Origin: an uncultured Pseudomonadota bacterium | GTDB lineage: Bacteria > Myxococcota_A > UBA796 > SXON01 | Length of the DNA stretch: 33,084 nucleotides | NCBI GenBank assembly: GCA_903885375.1 | Contig: CAISIK010000029.1 | Coordinates: 1-33,084, forward strand | Direction: 5' to 3' | Part shown: positions 9,401 through 16,942 of the stretch, one piece after another | Layout: each line of letters opens with the position of its first letter | How positions within the stretch are numbered: the stretch's first letter is position 1 | Translations under genes and position numbers: made by a program | Notes under the pieces: generated by a model | Seen by the model: the letters and a program-made list of their open reading frames with translations, nothing else | The model's database searches: none | What the model was told of the DNA's origin: nothing

Positions 9401-9765
9401 TGGCCGACAACGTGGGCACCCACACGATGAGCAGCCCGGTGTACGTGCCGGCGGGCGGCCACGCCACCTTCGGCTACTCCGACAGCTACACCTCGATGGG
9501 CAGCGTGGTCATCGACTACAGCTACGCGGGCGCGCTCCTGCTCGCGAACTCCACCGACCGCGTGGTGCTCACCGACCCCTTCAGCGGCGAGATCGACCGC
9601 GTGTCGTGGACCAGCTCCTACCCCTTCGCCTCCGGCTACTCGATGGAGCTGCGCAGCACCGCGCTGGACTACGTGTCCAACGACACCCTGGGCAACTGGT
9701 GCCGGGCCACGAGCAAGTACAACGCCATCGACTACGGCTCGCCGGGGAGCGGCAACGGCTGCTGA
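6424..9765 (+). CDS. Surface lipoprotein with MopE-type Asp/Cys repeats and lamin-tail domain
   Basis: 1113 residues. The N-terminus is a minimal lipoprotein signal with a lipobox (VLLAC, lipidated Cys at 9), so the protein is probably anchored in the outer membrane. Two Ig-like beta domains follow (about 18-115 and 116-210). Residues 213-948 contain about 16 copies of the Asp-rich motif typical of MopE and related myxobacterial proteins (DxDGDG...DCDD...PG...WYDGVDSDC), a proposed metal-binding repeat. Thirteen copies are exactly 46 residues long. Copy u9 has lost its second cysteine (DQDGAGND). The C-terminal 160 residues form a lamin-tail domain (IVISEVMPNP, GEWFEVYNP, VLTDPFSGEIDRVSW). 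No enzyme motif is seen. A structural, adhesive or Ca/Cu-binding role outside the cell is inferred. No Shine-Dalgarno is obvious before the ATG, and no other start codon lies nearby in frame. Confidence 0.88.
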   Translation: MSLLVLLACQDATLSSADDAPTVTILRPANGSGFDPSSPIDLCAQVDDERPPEELALSVESDVDGVLAEGEGLACTGGNVGWNLTLSNTEHHLTVLAIDDAGQVGQASVLVLPEPNEAPACTFASPTPGEAIRLGDRLVVSAGATDANSDPSELEAVLVSDLEGELWSGAPTSEGVVSFAWTPTLGETHQLTLTLSDPVGLVGRCQTDLYVEACLDGDDDGVTDCDGDCDDADATVYPGAEELADNTDNDCNGEVDEGTRYVDDDGDGLAEVDGDCDDEEATTYTGAPDAWYDGVDSDCAGNDDFDQDGDGHGADTFGGDDCDDLEPTTYTGAADSWYDGVDSDCAGNDDYDRDADGHAAPAGGGDDCEDADAAVNPGMVDTWYDGIDADCGGNDDFDQDGDGSRHSSGGGADCDDADPSRFPGNGDAWYDGLDSDCGGNSDYDQDGDGQDSDAFGGEDCDDTDATVYLGAPEDYYDGVDDACDGGSDYDLDGDGHDDEAYGGDDCDDADPSRFPGNADAWYDDADSDCGGDDDYDQDGDGSRAPVGGGSDCDDTDAARFPGNPDTWYDGVDADCGGNDDYDQDGDGQDSDAYGGDDCDDTAAAIYTGAAELWYDGVDQACDGGSDYDRDGDAYDDESYGGDDCNDGAAGIHPGAADAWYDGLDQDGAGNDDSDQDADGSRAAAGGGTDCDDTDATTFPGAPDTWYDGVDSDCRGDSDYDQDGDGQESASGGGADCDDTNAAAYTGASETWYDGVDEACDGGSDYDRDVDGHDDDGWGGDDCDDGNAAIHPAAADAWYDGVDSDCAGNDDYDQDADGYRADTHGGTDCDDTVASTHVGASDTWYDGVDSDCAGNNDYDKDADGYRWVLYAGTDCDDGDADVNPGESEVWYDGTDADCSGGSDYDQDGDGDDAEAWSGTDCDDEDATAYGGATESRDGVDNDCDDYCDEGLLAAGDIVISEVMPNPALATDPLGEWFEVYNPTSVDIRMCRWTVADNVGTHTMSSPVYVPAGGHATFGYSDSYTSMGSVVIDYSYAGALLLANSTDRVVLTDPFSGEIDRVSWTSSYPFASGYSMELRSTALDYVSNDTLGNWCRATSKYNAIDYGSPGSGNGC
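7333..9126 (+). repeat. Tandem array of thirteen 138-nt coding repeats with period-three higher order
   Basis: Thirteen consecutive units of exactly 138 nt (46 codons) start at 7333, 7471, 7609 and every 138 nt thereafter, with no indel. From 7609 the units fall into a repeating A-B-C order. A units carry GDGHDDE and end in SDCxGND. B units carry DGSRA and GGG with FPG. C units carry DGDGQ and YTGA and end in ACDGGS. This gives a 414-nt super-repeat, most likely from triplication of a three-unit block. Diverged flanking units lie at about 7063-7332 and from 9127 to about 9268. Confidence 0.9.
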
Positions 9766-9837
9766 GCCTCAGGGGGGCGAAGGGTCGGGGGGGACGCGCG
9801 TACGCCCGGTTGCTGGGTGTGGCGCGTACCGCCGCCC

Positions 9838-11418
<1,581 letters not shown>

Positions 11419-11420
11419 GC

Positions 11421-11828
11421 TCAGCTTGCCTTGGAACGCTCGGGCTCCGAGCAGGCGTGCAGCCATGCGACCGCCGAGTCGAGATCGGTGAAGAGCCGCG
11501 TGGGGTAGGCGGGGCGGTTCATCCCAATGAAGAGGTTCCTCATCATCCGGGTGATGCCGTTCCCCACGATCACCGCCGCCGCCGCGTGCAGCTGGGTGGC
11601 CTCGGGCGTGGTGGCGAGGGCGCGCGACCCGGAGGTCGAGGAACGCAGACCGCGGATGTCGCTGAGCACGAGGAGCCGACCCTCGCCCGCGACTTCGCGG
11701 TAGCACGAGAACAGCTCCCGCGTGTTCGTCTCATCGAGCTGGGCGCCCGCGGCGCAGACGAAATGCACGATCCCGTCGTCGCGACGCTGCACCACTCCCA
11801 CCGAGACCTGACGCGGAGAATCACCCAT
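11421..11828 (-). CDS. STAS/SpoIIAA-like domain protein
   Basis: 135 residues. Alternating beta strands and helices (IVHFVCAAGAQL, LLVLSDIRGLRSST, AAAAVIVGNGITRMMRNLF, YPTRLFTDLDSAVAWLHA) match the small STAS-like fold (SpoIIAA-like, seen in many myxobacterial and Bacteroidota signalling proteins). This fold carries no catalytic motif and usually acts as a binding or switch module. Its gene ends 2 nt before the hybrid histidine kinase start, so it is likely a partner or input module for that kinase. Fold assignment is by pattern, not by search. ATG at 11828 has only a weak, too-close GGAA upstream. An 11-bp palindrome lies 12 nt upstream and could be an operator. Confidence 0.7.
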   Translation of the reverse strand: MGDSPRQVSVGVVQRRDDGIVHFVCAAGAQLDETNTRELFSCYREVAGEGRLLVLSDIRGLRSSTSGSRALATTPEATQLHAAAAVIVGNGITRMMRNLFIGMNRPAYPTRLFTDLDSAVAWLHACSEPERSKAS

Positions 11829-11840
11829 TTCCGGACGCTA

Positions 11841-11851
11841 TCACGTCGTGA
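11841..11851. promoter_or_regulatory. Palindrome TCACG-T-CGTGA upstream of STAS/histidine kinase operon
   Basis: A perfect odd palindrome with 5-bp arms lies 12 nt before the ATG of the STAS-like gene, where an operator overlapping the transcription start would be expected. No -10/-35 pair could be recognised with confidence. Other copies were not noted in the window. Confidence 0.3.
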
Positions 11852-11882
11852 CACCAAAACGGAAACGGCAGACAACGACAGC

Positions 11883-11901
11883 GGCTCCACCGGGTGGAGC
11901 C
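11883..11901. repeat. Perfect hairpin, 8-bp arms, in 228-nt intergenic region
   Basis: GGCTCCAC and GTGGAGCC flank a CGG loop. It lies in the intergenic region 11829-12056, between the 3' end of the six-gene minus-strand run and the STAS operon start. No T-tract follows on either strand. It could be a leader structure of the STAS operon or a second-line terminator for the upstream run. Confidence 0.4.
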
Positions 11902-11974
11902 AGGCGCCCAGGGGGGATGGACCCAGCGGTGAGGCGCCGGGACGGGCGCCTCCGCCCCCCATGCCTACCCCGCC

Positions 11975-11998
11975 GACGCCTGCCACTGCGGAGGCGTC
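11975..11998. repeat. Hairpin with 7-bp arms GACGCCT/AGGCGTC
   Basis: The arms are separated by 10 nt and lie between the nested inverted repeat at 12006-12055 and the hairpin at 11883. Three hairpins within 175 nt suggest a termination region for the minus-strand transcription unit, but none has a uridine tract. Confidence 0.35.
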
Positions 11999-12005
11999 AG
12001 GGCCC

Positions 12006-12055
12006 GCGAATCGCGGCGACCCGGCCCACCCCGAGGTGGGGCGCACGCGATTCGC
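12006..12055 (-). terminator. Nested inverted repeat directly after the stop of the MYXO-CTERM gene
   Basis: Outer arms GCGAATCGCG (12006-12015) and CGCGATTCGC (12046-12055) are perfectly complementary over 10 bp. Inside them lies a second stem, CCCACC/GGTGGG (12025-12030 and 12035-12040), with a CCGA loop. The structure begins 1 nt after the TAG at 12057-12059, so it probably ends or stabilises the transcript of the six-gene minus-strand run. No T-tract is present, as is common in high-GC genomes. Each outer arm is itself nearly palindromic. Confidence 0.55.
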
Positions 12056-12056
12056 C

Positions 12057-13751
12057 CTACCCCGCATCCCGGCGCCGCCGGAGCAGCACCAACACGGCGG
12101 CGAGCGCGCCCAACCGGGGGGTGAGCCCGCCGGTGTTGCAGGTGTCGAGCACGGGCGGGCGCCAGTCCTTCACCTCGAGGCTCGCCCCCTCGAAGATGCG
12201 CGCGCCGTCGTCGAGCCGCACGGCGTGGGCGCCGAGCGGCGCCGAGGCGGAGGCCGACCAGGAAACGAGCACCTCGTCGCCCTCCACGCCCGTCACGGCA
12301 GCCACGAGGCCCTCGCCGAGGCTGACCGTGGGCGTCTTCGCGAGGCTGCCGACGAAGCGCACGCGGAGGGTGCCGCTGTCGCCCTGCTCCACGCTCTGCG
12401 GCTCCACATCCACGAGGCGGGGCCGGCTCTCCTCCGACTGCACCACGAAGGCGTCGGGCAGCTCCAGATCGCCGGCCGGCAGGTGAACGAGGAGGTCGCG
12501 CGGGCCGGGCTCGGCGGCCTCGTCGAGATGTACCTGCACCACGAAGCGGTCCACGTCGCGCACGCCCACCGACTCTACCGTGATGCCCTCGCCGAGCTCC
12601 ACCGCCACGTCGTTCTGCACGAACAGGGCGTGGTCGCCGATCACCTCGAGCCGCAGGCCTTCGCCGGGCCAGCCCGTGCCCGGGGTGAGCCCTACCAGCG
12701 CGGGCAGGACGGCTTGGACCGCCCACGGCTCGCTGAAGTCACCCCCGCCCTCCGAATACAACGCGCGCACGGCGAACTCCGTCTCCCCGTCGCCCAGCGG
12801 CACTTTCGCCGCCGTGGCCGTGCCCGACCACACGAGCGCGCCGCCCGACCACACCTCGTAGCCCTCCACCGCGTGCACGCTCACCGGCGGCGACCACGCG
12901 AGGTCGGCGGTGAAGGCCACCACGCGGCCCTCGGGGCCCGTCAGGTCCAGCGGGGCGGGCAGGTACACGCGGAAGCTGGCGCCGCCAGCGGTGGGCCACC
13001 GGGTTTCGTTCGCGCCGTCGCTCGCCGTCACGTAGTAGTCCACCCGCGTGTCGGGAGCCTGGCCGGGCAGCCGGCCGGTCCAGATGCCGCCGCCGGTGTT
13101 GGTCATCGCGACGGACCCCTCCTCGCCGTGGTCGGTGCTCCAGAAGAGGGTGGCGGAGTCCACACCGGTGTCGTCATCCACGGCGGCGGACACCGTGAAG
13201 CCCTCGCCGATCGATTCGGAGTCGGGCAGGAGCGTGAGCGACTCCACGCGCGGGGGCGTGACATCGCCATCCCAGACGGCGATCCCGTCGACGAACCAGC
13301 CCGCGCCCACCCCCGTGAGGTCGGCCGAGAAGACGTAGCGCACCTGCACCGAGGTGAGCGCCGGAAGCACCACCGAGGCCTGCTGCCAGCCGGCCGAGCT
13401 GCCCGACCAGCCCGCCGCGGCGGGGTAGCCGTAGATCGGGTCCACCCGGCGCCACGAAGCGCCCTCATTCACCTCCACCCAGCCCGCATCGCCATCGCCG
13501 AAGGCGTACCAGTGCTGGAAGCTGAGCACGGGGGCGGCCACGCCGCCGAGGTCCATCGACGGGAGCACGAGGTAGTCCACCGCGTCGTTGAGGTAGTTCC
13601 CGGTGAGGCCCACCGCCCAGGCGCGCCGCCCGTCGTAGCCGGCGCCGGGCCCGGCAGACACCACGCCCCAGCGCCACTGCTGAAGGTCGCCGGTGGCCTG
13701 GAAGCCGCCGTCGTCCTGCTCGAGGTCCCACACGAGGAGGGGGAGGATCAC
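12057..13751 (-). CDS. Surface protein with MAM/choice-of-anchor-like, Ig-like domains and MYXO-CTERM tail
   Basis: 564 residues. After a minimal hydrophobic start (MILPLLVW) comes a jelly-roll-like region (about 15-165: AWAVGLTGNYLND, LSFQHWYAFGDGDAGWVEV, VGAGWFVDGIAVWDGD). It resembles the MAM-like domain of immune inhibitor A peptidases, without any protease motif. Several Ig or fibronectin-like domains follow (about 170-530). The C-terminus has the MYXO-CTERM plan: a Cys (DTCNTGG), a hydrophobic helix LGALAAVLVLL and RRRR. This known myxobacterial sorting signal implies processing and surface attachment. GTG at 13751 overlaps the stop of the vWA lipoprotein gene as GTGA, so translation is coupled and the two proteins may work together. 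The start is constrained because the upstream frame belongs to the preceding gene. Function beyond surface display is unknown. Confidence 0.82.
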   Translation of the reverse strand: MILPLLVWDLEQDDGGFQATGDLQQWRWGVVSAGPGAGYDGRRAWAVGLTGNYLNDAVDYLVLPSMDLGGVAAPVLSFQHWYAFGDGDAGWVEVNEGASWRRVDPIYGYPAAAGWSGSSAGWQQASVVLPALTSVQVRYVFSADLTGVGAGWFVDGIAVWDGDVTPPRVESLTLLPDSESIGEGFTVSAAVDDDTGVDSATLFWSTDHGEEGSVAMTNTGGGIWTGRLPGQAPDTRVDYYVTASDGANETRWPTAGGASFRVYLPAPLDLTGPEGRVVAFTADLAWSPPVSVHAVEGYEVWSGGALVWSGTATAAKVPLGDGETEFAVRALYSEGGGDFSEPWAVQAVLPALVGLTPGTGWPGEGLRLEVIGDHALFVQNDVAVELGEGITVESVGVRDVDRFVVQVHLDEAAEPGPRDLLVHLPAGDLELPDAFVVQSEESRPRLVDVEPQSVEQGDSGTLRVRFVGSLAKTPTVSLGEGLVAAVTGVEGDEVLVSWSASASAPLGAHAVRLDDGARIFEGASLEVKDWRPPVLDTCNTGGLTPRLGALAAVLVLLRRRRDAG

Positions 13752-14710
13752 GACCCGGCCTCCGCGAGCTCGTAGCGCACCCGCACCTCGGCGTCGGGAC
13801 CGGGCGCGGTGTCGAAGTGGATCGCCGGCGGGTCGAGCTCCACCACGAACTCGGTGCGCCGCTCGCCGTTGACCGTGGCGGTAACGCTGTCCGGCACGGG
13901 CTCCGCCTGCAGCACGAAGCGCACCGGCCAATCCACGGTGAGGGCCGCCACCGCCTCGGCCACGGCGGAGAAGTCCACATCGCACACGCTGGCCGAGGCG
14001 CCGCCCGTGCGCTCCACCACCTGGAGGTAGCGGGTGCCCGCGCGCGCCGAGCCCGTGCCGCCTTCGCACCCATCGGGCACCCGGCCCACCACCGCGGAGG
14101 CCCGCGCCGGGAGGCCGTTGAGAGCCGACTCGTTGGCGAGGAGCGTCACGAAGGTGCCCACCGGGTCGGCGCCGAGGACCTCGCCGCTCTGGTCGTCGTC
14201 GTCGCTCACGAAGACCACGTGGAGGGCGGCGTCGGCGCGGCGGAAGCCCCGGTTCTGCCCGGTGCTGTCGCGCAGGGCGAGGGTGGCGGCATCGAGGCCC
14301 GAGGAGGGCGGCACGTGGTCGGTGCCCACGAGCAGCGCGGTGCCGAGGGCAGAGGCGGCATCAGGGGATTCGGGGGTGATCACCCAGGGATCGCCGAGGA
14401 GCACACCTTCGTCGGCGAGGTCGGAGCTGGTGGCGCCGATCTGCCAGGCCAGGGAGAGGTCCCCGAGGATGGACACGAAGGTGGCGGAAGCAGCAGCGAG
14501 CGAGCTCTGCTCCTCGGCCATGCTGCCGGTGCCATCCACCACGAACAGGATGTCCACCGCCGGGGCGCCGGCCGTGCCGAGCGTTTCTTCCACCCACACC
14601 GGATCGGGCGCGATCGTGTCGGGGTCGTCGAACCCCACGTCGATGCCGTTGCAGCCGGCAAGCAGGAAAAGGAACAACTCGGTCACTGCGACCTGGCCCC
14701 CGATCCTCAT
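13748..14710 (-). CDS. von Willebrand factor A domain lipoprotein
   Basis: 320 residues. A lipoprotein signal (core ELFLFLLAGC) places the lipidated Cys at residue 20. The vWA fold starts at about residue 51 with VDILFVVDGTGSM, whose DGTGS (59-63) is a MIDAS-type metal site with Thr in place of the first Ser. Later strands include HVVFVSDDDDQSGE, giving the acidic residues usually near the MIDAS. The C-terminal third is beta-rich and reads like a small Ig-type domain. Such proteins bind protein ligands through a divalent metal. ATG at 14710 has AAAGGGG 6-7 nt upstream. The stop overlaps the start of the MYXO-CTERM surface protein by 4 nt, suggesting a two-protein surface assembly. The 2OG oxygenase gene lies 23 nt upstream. 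Confidence 0.87.
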   Translation of the reverse strand: MRIGGQVAVTELFLFLLAGCNGIDVGFDDPDTIAPDPVWVEETLGTAGAPAVDILFVVDGTGSMAEEQSSLAAASATFVSILGDLSLAWQIGATSSDLADEGVLLGDPWVITPESPDAASALGTALLVGTDHVPPSSGLDAATLALRDSTGQNRGFRRADAALHVVFVSDDDDQSGEVLGADPVGTFVTLLANESALNGLPARASAVVGRVPDGCEGGTGSARAGTRYLQVVERTGGASASVCDVDFSAVAEAVAALTVDWPVRFVLQAEPVPDSVTATVNGERRTEFVVELDPPAIHFDTAPGPDAEVRVRYELAEAGS

Positions 14711-14733
14711 GGTGCGCCCCTTTGGCGCGCGGG

Positions 14734-15696
14734 TCAAGCTCCGGGGGCGGAGTTTCCCGACTTTCCCGTGGGTTCGACGCCAATTGCGCGCAAGCGCTCG
14801 TGGAAGAACTCCCGCGTACGCACGGCGGGGCGCAACCCGGGGATTTCTTCGACGAGCAGCGCATCCGGGTGCGGGTGCAGGAAGAAGGGCATGGAGAGCC
14901 GGCCGCCATCGCGGTGCTCGGGGTTCACCACGCGGTGGGTGGTGGCCGGCAGGCGGTTGCCGGTGAGGAGCGCCATCATGTCGCCCGTGTCGCACACCAT
15001 CACGTTCGGCGGGGGGTTCACGCTGATCCAGCGGCCCTCGCGCGACATCACCTCGAGGCCGGGCTTCGTGGAGACAGGCAGCACCGTGAGGAGGTTGATG
15101 TCCTCATGCGCGGCGGCCCGCACCGCACCGGGGTGGGACTCGCCCACGTCGGGGTAGTGGATGAGCCGGAGTACGGAGTTGCCATCCTGCGTGAGGCCCG
15201 AGAAGAAGGATTCCTCGTTCCCGAGGTACATCGCAGTGGCGCTGAGCAGGCGGCCGGCGAAGGCCTCCATCGCGATGAAGTAGTCGCGGAAGAGCGCCTC
15301 GAAGCCGGGCAGCTCGGCCGGGAAGCGGTTCACCGGCACATCGCCGCTGCGGTGGAGCGGGTGCTCCGCCGGCAGGGTTCGCCCCACGTGGAAGAACTCC
15401 TTGAGGTCGGGGATGAGCGTGTCCTTGGCGTGCTCCACGCCGAAGCTCGTGTAGCCCCGCTGGCGGCCATCCCACGGGGTTTCGTACTGCAGCTTCACCG
15501 CTTCGGGCAGGGCGAAGAAGGCCCGCGCCATCGCGTAGGCCGCCTCGAGCTGCACGAGGTCGATGCCGTGCCCGGTCACCGACACGAACCCGAATTCCTC
15601 GAGCCCGCGCCCGACCTCCGACACGAACGCGGCCTTGCGCTCCGGCCGGAACCAGTCACCCATGTCAACGAGGGGGATGCCTTCGTTTGCCACCAC
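14734..15696 (-). CDS. 2-oxoglutarate/Fe(II)-dependent oxygenase, isopenicillin N synthase-like
   Basis: 320 residues. The N-terminal DIOX_N-like part (IPLVDMGDW, GFVSVTGHGID, FFALPEAVKLQY) and the C-terminal 2OG-FeII domain match the isopenicillin N synthase/plant dioxygenase superfamily. The iron ligands are H197 and D199 in AAHEDINLLT and H254 in THRV. The 2OG-binding RxS is R266-S268 in GRLSMPFF. The enzyme should couple 2OG decarboxylation to oxidation of a small molecule in the cytoplasm. The substrate cannot be told, and no biosynthetic gene cluster surrounds it. The start is uncertain: TTG 15699, GTG 15696 and GTG 15693 are consecutive codons with no clear Shine-Dalgarno. It lies between the phosphoesterase-like and vWA genes in a minus-strand run. 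Confidence 0.9.
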   Translation of the reverse strand: MVANEGIPLVDMGDWFRPERKAAFVSEVGRGLEEFGFVSVTGHGIDLVQLEAAYAMARAFFALPEAVKLQYETPWDGRQRGYTSFGVEHAKDTLIPDLKEFFHVGRTLPAEHPLHRSGDVPVNRFPAELPGFEALFRDYFIAMEAFAGRLLSATAMYLGNEESFFSGLTQDGNSVLRLIHYPDVGESHPGAVRAAAHEDINLLTVLPVSTKPGLEVMSREGRWISVNPPPNVMVCDTGDMMALLTGNRLPATTHRVVNPEHRDGGRLSMPFFLHPHPDALLVEEIPGLRPAVRTREFFHERLRAIGVEPTGKSGNSAPGA

Positions 15697-15738
15697 CAAC
15701 CCGGGAGGCGCGGTGCCTAACCGGCCGCTGCCGCCGCG

Positions 15739-16920
15739 CTACTTCCCGATCGTCCAGCCCACCTTGCGACCGGCGAACTCGGCCGTGTAGACGCCCTTGA
15801 ACGTGGCATCGGGTTGCATCAACCGGTAGCTGAGCGAGAGGCGCTCGCCGGCAAGCGTGACATCCCACCAGCCCACGAGCGGCATGCAGCTCGCTTCGTA
15901 GGCGCCGGGGAAGCCCGCCCAGGACTCGGCGCTCTTCGCATGGTCCATCGCCACGGAGCTGCACTTCCGCGCTTCGGCCTGGCGTTCGAACTCCCGGAGG
16001 ATGGCGAAGTCGAAGGTGGTTTCGAGCTTGAGGTCCTTGAAGCCGCCCGCCTCGGCGTGCCCCCAACGCTCGGGCGTATCGGCGGGCGCGCCGCCGCCGC
16101 CCGCGCTCACGAAGAGCTCGCCGAACTTCCCGCGGGGGAGGAACACCTCGCTGGTGGTGCTGCGACTGGAGAACACCGCCTTGAGCGCGCCCACCTTGCT
16201 CTGCGCATCGATGACGTCGAGCAGCTCGAGGGCGGCCTCGCCGTCGTTGCTCTTCTGGCCCGCCGCGAGCGTGACCAGCGGGTGGTACATGAACACGAGC
16301 ATCGAGTCGTAGGTGGTTTCGGCCGCCACCCGGTCCACGTAGGCGAGCTGCTCCTCCCACCGGCTACCCAGCGTGACCTTGTTCGTATCGACCGTGAGGA
16401 GCCGCCAGGTGTGCCCGGCCACCTCGAGGTCCACGTGCGACCACGTGGCCACGCGGTTGAAGCCGATGTCGGCGCCCGCCCCCGGAAAGATGGCGCCGTA
16501 GCCGGTGTACCGGTCATCGCCCGCGCCATCGTCCTCCCCGGCCACGGGGATGACGCGCGTGCGGGGGTAGCCCTCCTCCGAAGGCTCGCCGCCCGCGATC
16601 ACGCTGAGCCAGCTCTTCGCGAACCCCTTCCACCCCGCGAGCGAGGAGCCCGGTACGAGGTTGCCCATCAGCACGAGGAACTCGGTGCGGCCTTCCTGGA
16701 TCGTTTTTGAGATGTCGACCGCGAGGGCGGCCGTGGCCCCCTTCACCGCCACCCGCTTGGTGGCCTCGGCCTCGCCGGGCTTTCCGGGGCGTACGTTGCC
16801 CACCACGCCGAACTCCACGGTCTTCGGGTAGACCTGCCGCTGCCCATCATCGAGGAAGATGTCGTGGTTGGGGAGCTTCTTCGTATCGAAGGCGAACGCG
16901 AGGGAGAGGGCGAGCAGCAT
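15739..16920 (-). CDS. Exported metallophosphoesterase-fold protein lacking metal ligands
   Basis: 393 residues with a short export signal (MLLALSLAFAF). The strand and motif order follows purple-acid-phosphatase-like calcineurin phosphoesterases: FLVLMGNLVPG, then TRVIPVAGEDDGAGD, then WRLLTVDTNKVTLGSRWEEQ, then MLVFMYHPLVT, then KAVFSSRSTTSEVF, then ELFVSAGGGGAP. In each place the metal ligand is changed. The first D-x-H position reads NVR, GD reads GN (86-87), GNHD reads GEDD (128-131) and the last GHxH reads SRST (252-255). Only the HP of MYHPL (H213) is kept. It is therefore probably a non-catalytic, substrate-binding or scaffold relative. ATG at 16920 has GGAG 6 nt upstream. ATG at 16983 is in frame but would overlap recD2 by 41 nt. 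Fold assignment is by motif order. Confidence 0.72.
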   Translation of the reverse strand: MLLALSLAFAFDTKKLPNHDIFLDDGQRQVYPKTVEFGVVGNVRPGKPGEAEATKRVAVKGATAALAVDISKTIQEGRTEFLVLMGNLVPGSSLAGWKGFAKSWLSVIAGGEPSEEGYPRTRVIPVAGEDDGAGDDRYTGYGAIFPGAGADIGFNRVATWSHVDLEVAGHTWRLLTVDTNKVTLGSRWEEQLAYVDRVAAETTYDSMLVFMYHPLVTLAAGQKSNDGEAALELLDVIDAQSKVGALKAVFSSRSTTSEVFLPRGKFGELFVSAGGGGAPADTPERWGHAEAGGFKDLKLETTFDFAILREFERQAEARKCSSVAMDHAKSAESWAGFPGAYEASCMPLVGWWDVTLAGERLSLSYRLMQPDATFKGVYTAEFAGRKVGWTIGK

Positions 16921-16942
16921 CGGAACTCCGCGAGGGCGCAGC

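Noticed and set aside
6430..9462. Open frame of 1010 codons antisense to the repeat lipoprotein
   Set aside because: It is a by-product of codon bias in the Asp/Gly-rich repeats. The translation is a monotonous Val/Ala/Gly string with no start signal, and the plus-strand frame has clear domains.
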